A stretch of DNA of 64,000 bases, from positions 1,615,667 through 1,679,666 of the forward strand of contig NW_019091356.1 of NCBI RefSeq assembly GCF_001949145.1, given 5' to 3'. The notes below the pieces were generated by a model that worked only from the letters and a program-made list of their open reading frames with translations, was not told where the DNA came from and ran no database searches. The translations under genes and the position numbers were made by a program. Origin of the DNA: Acanthaster planci (taxonomy: Eukaryota > Echinodermata > Asteroidea > Valvatida > Acanthasteridae). Below, piece by piece: positions 12,601-21,835 of this stretch; positions within the stretch are counted from its first letter, which is position 1, and each line of letters opens with the position of its first letter.

Positions 12601-13441
12601 AAACTCCAGACAGAGAGTCAAACTGGCTCTCAGCAGACTTGAAAAAGGAATTCCTACAAGTTTTTGAAGCTTGACACTTTTTTTCTACAAATGCCAACTA
12701 CGCACTCATTATGAAAAGGGAAAACTTGTGGCATATTTCTGTTAAAAATCTGCAGAGACGAATCTTGAAAAATGTTAAAAAGAAATAATGTTCAACCGCA
12801 AGGAAATTAATTACAAGTTAAATGTTCCTAATACTGGATAGTGTGAGTAAGGGATTTAGACAGCATTTGAAAACTGGGCGTCTAAAAGCTGCTTTGAACA
12901 AAAAAATTACTTCTCCTATTTCCTGAAATGTAATGCTATTAGGCTATTCAAAATAGCCTCAAGTCACTCTTTGGGCTACAAACTGTAAACATGCAGTGCA
13001 AACACTTCCAATATTTGTGAACATACCGGCTCCTTTCTCCTTGGCAAAGACATTGGCAATCTCCTCCCTCTGGTCCTCCGCTTTCCAGAAGCAGTCAGCG
13101 ATGTGTTTGATCTTAGCCTTAGCCTCTAGGTTGGCATATTCCTTCATGACGCGCAGCTGAAGCAGGGCTTCCTTGACGGCCTCCAAGGGGGAGTGCCTCT
13201 TGTCATTGTACGGTTTCTCCCGCTCGGGAGATGAGCGCACAGGCTGCTTCTCGGGTGGCATCTTCTCGGCAGCCCGTTGATTGTCTTGCTGCTGCTGCTC
13301 TTGCCGTTTCACCTGTTGCTGCTGCTGTTGTTGTTGTTCCTGTTGGTGCTCCGGTTGCTGCACTTCCTGCTGCTGTTGTTGACTGTCGTCCATGTTGGAT
13401 CTATTGTGACGCAAGGTGTTGAGCTTTGAACCCATGCACAT
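468..13441 (-). CDS. ARM-TIR-SAM protein, 11 exons, complete (734 aa)
   Basis: Joining 13441-13027, 11469-11258, 9083-8867, 7872-7828, 7001-6868, 5862-5568, 3681-3560, 2908-2767, 2237-2040, 1430-1172 and 633-468 gives 2205 nt with every GT-AG junction in phase and a TGA at the end. Order: Gln-rich tract (about residues 21-57), armadillo-like helical repeats (about 88-430), Ser/Thr linker, TIR domain (about 458-590, starting at HIMISYQW), Pro/Ser linker, C-terminal SAM domain (661-734). Residues CRTE (525-528) place a Glu where NAD-cleaving TIRs such as SARM1 and plant TIRs have theirs. Family knowledge: SARM1 uses ARM to hold its TIR inactive and SAM to oligomerise. By inference this is a cytosolic TIR sensor or NADase with a different order. 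The start could be Met1, Met3 or Met17, or lie in an upstream exon. No AATAAA is seen downstream within the window, so the 3' UTR may run off it. Confidence 0.9.
1172..1430 (-). CDS. Exon 10 of ARM-TIR-SAM gene (linker and SAM start)
   Basis: Residues 594-679. Acceptor ACCTGCAG|AG, donor TCCCA|GTAAGT, phases 1 to 2. A long Pro/Ser/Gln-rich linker, then the first SAM helix VREWSRDNVQQWLEHSNLS. Confidence 0.9.
1462..1590. repeat. Tigger/pogo-like MITE fragment, copy A
   Basis: Carries the pattern AACAAAGTTGCAGGGACC followed by further AT-rich TTTGTTA blocks, typical of ends of Tigger/pogo-type elements. A diverged copy with the same order of blocks lies at 11055-11180. It sits next to exon 10, in the intron toward exon 9. 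Confidence 0.55.
2040..2237 (-). CDS. Exon 9 of ARM-TIR-SAM gene (TIR C-terminal half)
   Basis: Residues 528-593. Acceptor TTTCCTCAG|AG, donor CTCGAAG|GTGAGT, phase 1 both sides. Begins with the candidate catalytic Glu528 (EAEYAY), then strand D (IIPLMM), the GWLGMIMGTKYYIDF block and the last TIR helix. Confidence 0.93.
2767..2908 (-). CDS. Exon 8 of ARM-TIR-SAM gene (TIR core)
   Basis: Residues 481-527. Acceptor CATTGCAG|AAT, donor CGCACAG|GTACCA, phases 0 to 1. Carries strand B (GYRVWVDVD), the BB-loop (CMYGST), helix B (AMAEAVENA), strand C (VFLLCIS) and the SPNCR motif. Confidence 0.93.
3560..3681 (-). CDS. Exon 7 of ARM-TIR-SAM gene (TIR start)
   Basis: Residues 440-480. Acceptor TTTCACCTAG|GA, donor CTTGTG|GTAAGT, phases 1 to 0. 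Contains the first TIR strand, HIMISYQWAAQ, and helix A. Confidence 0.92.
3882..5336. mobile_element. hAT-like element in intron 6 of the ARM-TIR-SAM gene
   Basis: The left end CAGACATCCCAAC and the right end (complement CAGACCTCCCAAC) are inverted repeats of hAT form. Flanking octamers GGTACTCA (3876-3883) and GGTTCTCA (5337-5344) match at 7 of 8 positions as a target duplication. The left copy overlaps the first two element bases. The inside holds the 42-bp minisatellite and about 500 bp (4790-5250) with interrupted minus-strand open frames that I cannot assign to a transposase. Confidence 0.55.
3985..4780. repeat. 42-bp minisatellite, about 19 copies
   Basis: The unit contains AGTGCTGCATTGAACAAGAG followed by TCGAGTCCATGTCC and an A-run. 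Period is 42 bp with small indels near 4490 and 4530. Because 42 is divisible by 3, long repetitive frames stay open on both strands; they are artefacts of the array, not genes. Base 4422 is an N. Confidence 0.95.
5438..5515. repeat. 48-bp tandem duplication
   Basis: The block CATCAATACCCTTGAGCAAG occurs at 5438 and again at 5486, with the following bases also repeated. The second copy is interrupted by an N at 5511. Intronic. Confidence 0.8.
5568..5862 (-). CDS. Exon 6 of ARM-TIR-SAM gene (canonical ARM repeat)
   Basis: Residues 342-439. Acceptor CCACTGCAG|ATT, donor AAGCA|GTGAGT, phases 0 to 1. This is the clearest armadillo repeat (VGALPLLTAMLQQD, then EAATQAIWNLAFD), followed by a Ser/Thr-rich linker leading to the TIR. 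Confidence 0.92.
6868..7001 (-). CDS. Exon 5 of ARM-TIR-SAM gene (ARM region)
   Basis: Residues 297-341. Acceptor TTCTTCAG|CT, donor AGCAGG|GTAGGT, phases 1 to 0. Encodes a full repeat ending LGRLAVNDHNKSR, which joins smoothly to ILQVGALPLL of the next exon. Confidence 0.9.
7578..7780. repeat. 51-bp tandem array, four copies
   Basis: The unit starts CCTTCATTCCACAAGTGCTT and ends near GGTATCCACAACTTAA. Four nearly identical copies lie in the intron between exons 4 and 5 of the ARM-TIR-SAM gene. The unit length is divisible by 3, so an open frame runs through it. Confidence 0.93.
7828..7872 (-). CDS. Exon 4 of ARM-TIR-SAM gene (45-nt mini-exon)
   Basis: Residues 282-296 (IKENSDTINMTTEK plus the split codons). 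Acceptor TTTAAACAG|GC, donor GAAAT|GTAAGT, phase 1 on both sides. It joins exons 3 and 5 without breaking the frame. Because it is phase-symmetric it could be skipped without a frameshift. Confidence 0.72.
8867..9083 (-). CDS. Exon 3 of ARM-TIR-SAM gene (ARM region)
   Basis: Residues 210-281. Acceptor GTTTACAG|AAT, donor GTCTG|GTGACA, phases 0 to 1. Contains the repeat-like helix SLSILHNLSKAPSNR and a Thr/Ala-rich helix. Confidence 0.88.
9786..9803. repeat. (CTGT)n microsatellite
   Basis: A short run of CTGT/TCTG units, intronic. Confidence 0.8.
9917..10115. repeat. About 100-bp tandem duplication
   Basis: Two diverged copies (about 9917-10017 and 10018-10115) share GGGAAATACAAATTAGCTAA, then GGAAGTCCAA, and end in TTGCACAGAGGAG. 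Intronic in the ARM-TIR-SAM gene. Confidence 0.85.
11055..11180. repeat. Tigger/pogo-like MITE fragment, copy B
   Basis: Shares TTGCAGGGACCA, ACTTTGTTA and GGATTCACA blocks in the same order as the copy at 1462-1590. It lies in the intron just beyond the 3' (donor) side of exon 2. Confidence 0.55.
11258..11469 (-). CDS. Exon 2 of ARM-TIR-SAM gene (ARM region)
   Basis: Residues 139-209. Acceptor TGTGTTAG|AG, donor AGAAG|GTACGC, phases 1 to 0. Amphipathic helices of armadillo type, including VWNLSDASLMCAQCLGEAG. Confidence 0.88.
11470..13026. other. Intron 1 of the ARM-TIR-SAM gene
   Basis: About 1.56 kb, A-rich on the plus strand (many GAAAA/AAGAA runs around 12050-12850). I see no exon and no recognisable repeat. 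Confidence 0.5.
13027..13441 (-). CDS. Exon 1 of ARM-TIR-SAM gene (Gln-rich N-terminus)
   Basis: Residues 1-138. Runs of Gln coded by mixed CAG/CAA, then a charged stretch, then the start of the helical region (SPLEAVKEALLQLRVMKEY). The donor is GCCG|GTATGT, phase 1. Met1, Met3 and Met17 are possible starts, and the frame is open upstream of Met1, so the 5' end is the least certain part of the gene. Confidence 0.8.
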
Positions 13442-15164
13442 TTCAAACAGTGAGCAAGGTCACGGCTTTCCACTTGAGAGAAGTTTGTTCCAAGCGAGGA
13501 TCAGGGTAAAGATCTATTTTTTAAAAAAAATGAGATTCACGACAGGTTATTGAGGTTACTAGATGGAGGAACAGATGCACTATGGCAGCCTTGTGAATTC
13601 TATTCAATACATCATTGACGAGTCTGGTCACAAGTCTGTTGGTGTTACTCAGTGATTGCTGGTAATCGCACAATGATCTGTAAAACATGGCTGGAAATTA
13701 AGGAAAATAATTTAAAATATTGACTGCACACCAAAACTTGAAAACTGTTCCACAATGTACATGTAAATTACTGAAAACATATTAGAACAAGTCTGTGATG
13801 TACCCTGCATTTTTTGGTACATCTGGAGGGGATGAAACAGACACAACTGAAATTCCGATCACTACACGACAACATTTATATGCATGTACTGAGTGCATTC
13901 CCACTGGATTTACTGCCAGGAATTGGGCACTCTGCATAACTGAACAGCAATGCACTCCAGAGGACAAGGTCTGGTCGTTTTGAAGCAAATGACCAGTGCT
14001 TATCTCCCTGTGGAGTTTTCTCTCTTGATGCATTTCATTCAGATTTGATGAGATGGATTTATACGTTAATTTCCATGGGGAAAGAATGGTCATAAACTAT
14101 AAAACATAATTATGTAATGAAGGAAAACATGGTGCCGATACTGGACGGCATTGCTCATCGAAACCAAACCATACAGTACATGCCCTGCCATCGGGACTGT
14201 GTCTTTAAGATGATTTCTGTGCTCGTAAAATTTTAACCAACTCTGCATTCAGCATCATTTTTGTTTTCATTTTAGTCAGCACTTAATAATTCTTATACAG
14301 TGCGGTGGAAAAGGCAGGTGGTGTAGAGGGGGCTGGAGTCTGAAATGGGTGAACTCAAGCCCTCATGGAGCATGGGGACCTCAAACAGGCCCTTAAATAA
14401 CCCACCTGTTCATTCTTTCCCTATCCAACTTCTGCATGCATCTTCATGTTCCAACAGTCGGGGGAGGGGGGGCGGGAGTGTTTGGGAATAATCCCACCAA
14501 TCCGAAATTCACGGATGAAATGTTTGCTTGGTGTGACGCAGCTTGATTTTAGCTCATAAGTGGAATTGTGAATACTAACATGATTAATTGGATTAGATTA
14601 CATGACACAGGCGTTGGACACAACATGTCTGCTTCCACTTCAGTTTAAATGGTAACACTAACATGCACAGTGGGAATGCACACGCGTAAGCACAGACCAC
14701 ACTTCTGTGAAATGTAAAAGGTTACATTGACCGGGTGCTGCACTCTCATTTCATTTGCCAAAGAGTCAAAGGGAACAGGCAAGCCGGCAGTAAGCAATGC
14801 AGTGATTCAAGGTCATCATTAGTTGCTACATCCCTAAATCTACACCCAGTGGCTACATGTACGTGTACGTCAGTTGGAACCTTGCTGAATGCTCTAAAAA
14901 AATCCCTCATTCTGTGCTGAACCAGACATCAACAAACATCTTTGGTACATGTTCCAAATGTACAAGGAAAGGAATTAAAATCTAACGACAGGAAACTCGA
15001 TACCAACAAACTATCACATGTTCATGGCTCAGACAGTCAGACACATCAAAGCCAGCATATACACTGGGTCATCAAGTTGGTTCAGCAGTACACAGGTACA
15101 AAGTATGAACAATCACCCATAAATATTAACAAGACAATCGCCTTTACCGATTTCAGAATTACAC

Positions 15165-15440
15165 CTACATGTACATACATGTACATGTAAATATATACAT
15201 AACAGAGGTTGTCTTCATAGCCTCAATTATTTTGCCAAACTTTGTTGACTGTCATATTTTAAAGAAAATTTTTATGCACATGAAAAATTGGACAAAATAC
15301 CCTGTATCTTCAGATAGATTATTCCCCCCCCCAAAGAAAAACAAATACAGTGTTAGTGAAACTGCAAGTTCACCAATACAAACATATATGTGTACATGAA
15401 AAAGATATGTATTTATGTACACTGTACATGTACATGTCCC
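15165..15440. repeat. TACATG-type microsatellite patches
   Basis: Repeated ACATGTACATACATGTACAT and TGTACATGTACATG blocks. A related GTAT-rich patch is at 15955-16000. Confidence 0.75.
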
Positions 15441-16224
15441 ACATACACTGTACATGTGTGCATCAGGTCAGTAAAAGGCATCGGTCACTGTGTGTATTCC
15501 TTCATCTATTATGCATCACTTGATTTGACCACTCCCTCAGCTGAAGTCATCATCCCTGGATCTGTTGGCAAGCTCCATTTACCCTGGAAGGTAAAGGTCA
15601 CCCATGCTAGGGCAATGGAGGAGAGGTTCTTCCCATTCAACATCACATGATCAAACAAAATTTAATCAAACGTGTACCTGAAGTATGTATCAGTATGGAG
15701 TAACATGCTTCAAGAAAAGAAAGTGGGTGTGAACACAGGTACACCAAGGTGCATGTCTGGGTATGTAATGAATGCACATCATGTAAGACCAAGAACAAAC
15801 AGACAGATGACCCATGGGAACAGATGTTAACGGCATTCAGTCAGTATGCTCAAACTCTCTTATCAAGAACGTAATTCAACATAATGAACTGTACAAAATC
15901 CATGACTGAAGATTAGCATCCAATATCAAAATTACGTACCATTGTGTGTGCATATAAATGTATGTATGTACATGTATGTATGTACAGGTATGCAGCATAT
16001 TCAATAACTCCGATATTGTACACGTAAATCATTTTACAGCAAACTGCAAGAATTTTACATTTAATTAATCAAAATGTCTGTAGTTAAAAAAAGTCAGATT
16101 AATCGTGAAACTTCAATAACATCTGGTTATTTTAAGTAATTTTCAACAGTTAAGTACGGACCACACATGCATCACAATTTGTGTACTTACGTATTACAAA
16201 GCTTTCTGTTTGAATTCTGGTTGC

Positions 16225-16335
16225 AGATTGGCACCGTCGACAAAGCAATTTGTGGACTTTCTTCTTAACGAGATATACACGTAAGTTATACATGTAGATG
16301 TGAGATTCGACCTGACCAGCTGAGCTACAAACCCA
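16225..16335 (-). repeat. Degraded tRNA-derived SINE fragment
   Basis: On the minus strand GTAGCTCAGCTGGT fits a tRNA A box and GGTCGAATCTC a degraded B box. They are too close together for an intact tRNA. The frame reads VAQLV, the usual translation of such tRNA heads. Confidence 0.4.
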
Positions 16336-17003
16336 CAGTGAATGGACGGATGAGGCTTGGCAACAATTACTGCAAAGCTCAGGAGAGAGAGGAAATTGAA
16401 TCCCTGGGGATGGCCGGGACAGCAGAGTGGATAGCTGGAATTATGGCCCACAGCCCCGTCAGGAAAGCGGCAATAGCTTACGGCCACGGAAGGATGTCAA
16501 AAAAGTTTGCTCGAGTTCAAACCACCTGCACATTCCCCCGCCAAAAAACCGCCCCAAGTCTAGTCCAGAGTCCAGACGGTTAAGTGCTAAGTGACATGAT
16601 AAGTATGTGCCTTAAATCACTCACGATTTTATGGAACTTTATCAGCTTGCTGTCTTTGCAGATTGAAGGAAGTCTCATTTGTGGAGGATTAAGCGGGATT
16701 GATCAGGCTTTCCTGGTCATTACATCATGTGCCTTGTTAATCCTAGCTAAGCCCTGGCTCCTTAAAGTCAGTGGTTTTATCACTTCCCAGATTGCGGCAC
16801 AACCTGATGTTAGGAAACTGCAATGGATCTAAGATTAATACAAATATCAATCATGTCACAAAATTCTACGAACTAAACGCTTTTGGTCATGTTTCGGGCT
16901 TTGATTTGTTTTACTCAATGTACTTTCAATGAAATTGAAATTTCTCTTTTTTGTCACTGATTGTGCGAATTTAAATGCAGACAAGAGGATGTTGGCTAGA
17001 CAC

Positions 17004-17087
17004 GGGCCTACATTGTAGGGCCTACATTGTAGGGCCTACAATGTAGGGCCTACATTGTAGGGCCTACATTGTAGGGCCTACATTGTA
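17004..17087. repeat. 14-bp tandem array, six exact-length copies
   Basis: The unit is GGGCCTACATTGTA. Six copies fill 84 bp. The third copy reads GGGCCTACAATGTA, flipping the central A/T pair of the near-palindrome TACAWTGTA. Confidence 0.95.
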
Positions 17088-18345
17088 AACTTTATTGTTA
17101 TCTCTTGTGAGGACAACAAAGTACAGGTGTGACGACATTGTGTGGACATGTTCGTGAACCACTTCATTGCAATCGTTTTGTCACAGGTCAGATGACAAAA
17201 CGGCACCCCTGCTACCCATTTGCATTTTTAAAGCAATGAACAGCGACGTGTAAGGATGATCTCTGGGCATGTTCAATGCATGTCAAATACAAGATTGGAA
17301 TGACATCAAGTCATTTGTTCCCCAATGCCACTGGTCAGTCTCAAATTGGGAAAAAGTTCCATACGGACGCCACTCGACACCCCATGCACATACCCTATGA
17401 CACTGGTCTGAAAATTTCAAAGTGTTTTCTAAGTAAACGACTTTGTATTTTCCCTCCTACATTTAAATCGGACTTTATTGCACATGTTTTTGCTTTCTGA
17501 TGGCTAACAGGCAAGGAATAATTACTGGCATCCATAGATGGAACTTTTCCCTCAAATTGAAATTGGCCCCGAAAACTCCAAGTGGCATGCACTGTCGGAA
17601 GACATTACCCTCATTTGTCTGTGAATGATTACAAAGCAGTTGGCAAGAAATACTGCATTTGACATCAAAACCAACACTTCCGGCTCGCAAGCGTGTTTTG
17701 ATTGGTCTTACAAATGTCTATCATTGCTACTTGTATGCTCGAGTGCTCCGTTTTAACAAAGACACCATGCGCCACAAACTCTCTGTACAAACAAGAGGTC
17801 GCTCAACCATATCAATGGATGTTCCCTTTTAAAAACAACCAAGAAAATTGCAGCTGTTGAAACTGTCTTCCCTGTCATCAATCTAGCTTAATACTTGACT
17901 TGTTACATTAGTTTTTATTCTCAGAAGAAATGTACTTACAGTATGTGGTTCATAACTGTTGCATACTGTATGTAATTTGCATTTGAAGGGGGCCCCTGCT
18001 TGGCAAACTGTGCTCTTTAGGGATCCCCTCCTGCACAAGAAAATTAGAAATGAAGGAAGGTCTGTTCAATTAATTCACCTCCTACTTTGTCACGACTGAG
18101 AGGCGAGGTAAAAACAAAAGAATGAGTGCTTCCAAGTTTCAAAGGAAATCATTCATAAACAGCGGATATAAGAGGAAAATATTGAGAAGGAAATTCTGCT
18201 TGTAATTTGATACATCCTGTGCTACAACGAAGGTTTACAAAAGCCAGCCATTTATTGCTCTGTCTTGCCAAGCTTCATTGGTCACAGTCTTGTGTATGTT
18301 GCTTTCTTCTGGAAGGAGAAACAACACACATGGTGCCTGAATACA

Positions 18346-18425
18346 CGTAGAGTCGAACCTCGTTAATAAGAGGTCCTTCGGACTTGGCAAATTTACTTAT
18401 TATAACAGGAACCTTGCATTATCCG
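18346..18425. repeat. Tigger/pogo-like terminal fragment
   Basis: TCGAACCTCGTTAATAAGAG then TTATTATAACAGGAACCTTG follows the pattern of Tigger/pogo-type ends and is related in layout to the fragments at 1462 and 11055. Confidence 0.4.
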
Positions 18426-21400
18426 GAATGAAACAATGAAAAACAAATGACTGGGACCTTACAATATCTTTGTCTTAAGCAGAATCTTGTATTAACAGTG
18501 CGCTTATTCATGAGCCTCGACTGAACATAAAATTCATATAGCCTACATACATGTCCATTTATAAACACGCACTGAGCACAAACAGGTAAGACTAAAAGCA
18601 CACAGACTTTCCCAAGGAGATCATCGCTTTATAAACAAAGTTCTCCTCCAATGCACCATTAAGCCTGGATAGCAACCCAATAGTTGTATGTGCATATCAC
18701 CAAAAAAAAAGACAGACAGCTTGTAGAGTGTTCCCTGACTGGCATGACTGAAGGTAGTTTTGTAACTAATTCTGTTGTACAATAGGCTTGTTGTAAATTC
18801 ACAAAGCTTTGAAAAACAAACACGAGGAAACTTACATTAGGCCTAAATGGCCCCTCTTTTTTTCTGTCAACCAATCTCACATTTTTTTTCCCCATTATAA
18901 GAGTCATGAAGACTGCACTTATGAGAAGGCTGACACACGCACTGCGCATCGGTAACTAAACAAGCTCAAATCCCCAACTAGGACAACTGTAGGAGCCTAG
19001 TTCATGGTTGGTCACATAATTATATTCATCCACTGGAACAGAAATTTGAGAAACTTCATTTCTTATTCAGAATTAACGTTCATAGTTTGTAGAACGTAGT
19101 TCAAAAGCAATATGTGTTCCAACAGAGGGGCCTAATGTTACACATTTACATGATCACTGATGATATTGTACGAGGAAAACCACGTGTCGGAAACAGCAGC
19201 CGTTTTGAAGAGTTTGCCATGTTTGTTTACCCTAATAATAATTTGCCAATGTTTGCACACAAATTGTGAATTGGAAGCTCACTTACCCCCAAGTCTACGA
19301 AAGGTGTTGGTTGACATTTGGATGGTGTTTATGACGTCTTAGGAACTCCAACACAATTGTCAACAGTTCAGGCTCAATCAAGTCTTCTGGCACATTTTTC
19401 CTCGCTTTCCTTCGTCACTCATAATACAGGCCTATCCGTGCGACCGTAGATTGTGTGAAGCCAATCATTCATTTCTGACATGTGAAAAACAGGAGTAAAC
19501 AGCGCCCTCTAAGGTTTTAACAAGATAGAATTTACTGTGTATTGTGTAGTAGAGTCCATTTTCAAATGAGCAGATGTTGTGACAAAAATGTCACCTACAA
19601 TACCATAACTGTATTTTAAAATATCTTACTGAACTAGACTGTAATGCAAACTTGAGGGAAGTAAATATATAATCTGTTTTAAGGGCACAAATAAAAATTT
19701 TTCTGCAGATCATGAATAACGCCCTCTGTTGGCTGAAACACTCTTGCCAATTCGGACTAAGCCAGCGGACTGAAAAGCCAAACTCATCCCAAGGATGATG
19801 TGGCCAATACAGCCCGAAAGCAAACCCCTGATGGCGCACTTCAGGAGCCCTTGGATGGGAAAAATAAAAGGGAAAGATTTTAGAATTTGTAATATTTTTT
19901 CGTTCAGTTACTTCTTAAAAAATCCAACTCAGAAAAGGGGCTTTGGGAAAAAAAACAGAAATATCCTGCCAAAATTGACCAATCAGTTCCGAAAATCTAA
20001 AATACATGAAGAACAGTGCAATGTGGCAGTCTCGTACGCAGATGAACATTTAAGGTATGAAATTTTATGGTAGTCTGCCGGTAAATGCCGAAAAAAAAAC
20101 AGATCTCAATATATTACACACTTTTACAACTTATAAGATAATAAACTTAAAGCAATATAATTCTACTTTTAAAGATTGTAATATTTTATCTACACTAAAG
20201 TTTGCTGACAACAACTGTATAATGTCAACTCAACGAAATCTGGAACCCATCGACTGCAGGTAGGTAATATAAATCTTTGCAACCTCGTACAATCTCGTTT
20301 TTATGAAAGCACGGCGAGTGAAAACAAACGTGCATGAACAAGGAGACCAACCAGGTACGATATTGCCAGATGTTGAAGGTCGTTGATAAAATTCGTTTTT
20401 CACCCATCTCCAGCTGATTTTCCAAAATATTACTCGAGGAAGACAAAGGTAAAATTCCAACATGAGTGTTTCATGGGGTGGTTTCAGTAAGGAATTATCT
20501 TTCGAAAAATTTTCGAACGGGATAGGACGGCCCAATGTAAAATCCCCACAGGCAGACCGCAAGGGTTCCGGAAGCTCGACCTTTTACTTTCAGGCTCTAT
20601 AAGTTGCAGTATTTTGACAAGCACAAGTTGAATATAATTATACCAAAAGATGAACAGGTTGACAGCTTCAGATTACCCATAAATGACAGGGTTGATAAAA
20701 AATCATAATTTTTTTAACTAATAAAATCTGATTTCTTTTATTTAAATCATTTTTTTAGCAAAATCGACTTTTTAATCGATCTTTGTATAAGCTTTCCAGT
20801 AGGCTTTTGGTTCTGAAATTGAAGGCATGAAACACCACTGTGATGGCTAATGGAGCCACTGCTGACTTCTGGGGTTAAGTTTATCCTATGTCGAACTGCT
20901 TACTTCTTATCAAACACATAATTTTCAGAAATGCACATAAACTCTCCGTATGAACAAACTGTTAAGGCAGATTTCGGTGACAAAACAAAATGATTAACCC
21001 TAACTCCCTAGGGTGTGTGCAAAATCATATTAAAATTGGAGGATTCAGGAATGTTAGGGTTAAAGAACAGTGTCTTTGCTGCTTCAATTGGGAACAAGCT
21101 CTTGTTATTGCTAACACATGGCACACCTTATGTAATATTTTGATAATCATTACTGAATAAGTACACATCTTTGGTGTTGCAACAATGCGACGGCATGACG
21201 CGACAATGCGCCGCTGACGGCGGAAGTGGCTACAGACCCGAGGAAGAATGCCCCAAATGCGCCGCGTAATTGGCAGAAATGGAATTCCATAGCAACTAGG
21301 TACCAACCACACCTGGGTCAGTCCGAATTACCGTTGGGACCGTCCTAGTTGCGACGGTGCTATAGTGGAGAAATCCCAACGATGGCGGCGTCCGAAACCG

Positions 21401-21734
21401 GCTTTCCAGTGCTATAGCTTCGTCCCTTCTCACACTCAACTCTCATGCAATGTTAGCAGTCCTACCTCCACTGTCTTCGTTATTCACCCGATCTTATTAC
21501 AAACTGATGTTAATAAACAAGGCTCTTAAAGAAAAATGCAAATACTCGAAACTTGGAAGTAATACATTATCATTGTTATATGACATGGGCGCCAGGCTCA
21601 TAAGTGAGTCACAAGTCTGTAACACGTTGAATGAGTGTTTTTCCTTGAATAAAACAAACTTTATTCAGGCAGGCAATCAAATAACCTTTCAAAATTGATA
21701 TTTTCAAACAGGGATCAGGATGAAAAGAGAGAGA

Positions 21735-21835
21735 GACAGAGACAGAGATAAACTACCGGCCAGGATTCGAACCGTACACCATCCTTTTCCATCCTCACCC
21801 CATACACTGTACGCAAGTCAGCTCAACCAAACTCT
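21735..21835 (-). repeat. tRNA-like SINE fragment
   Basis: On the minus strand TTGGTTGAGCTGACTTGCG resembles an A box and GGTTCGAATCC is a perfect B-box core about 55 bases on. The T-stem does not pair, so it is a decayed SINE head rather than a tRNA. A purine/pyrimidine repeat follows. Confidence 0.45.

Noticed and set aside
21756-21835. Possible tRNA on the minus strand
   Set aside because: The B-box core is perfect but the T-stem does not pair and no acceptor stem is found.
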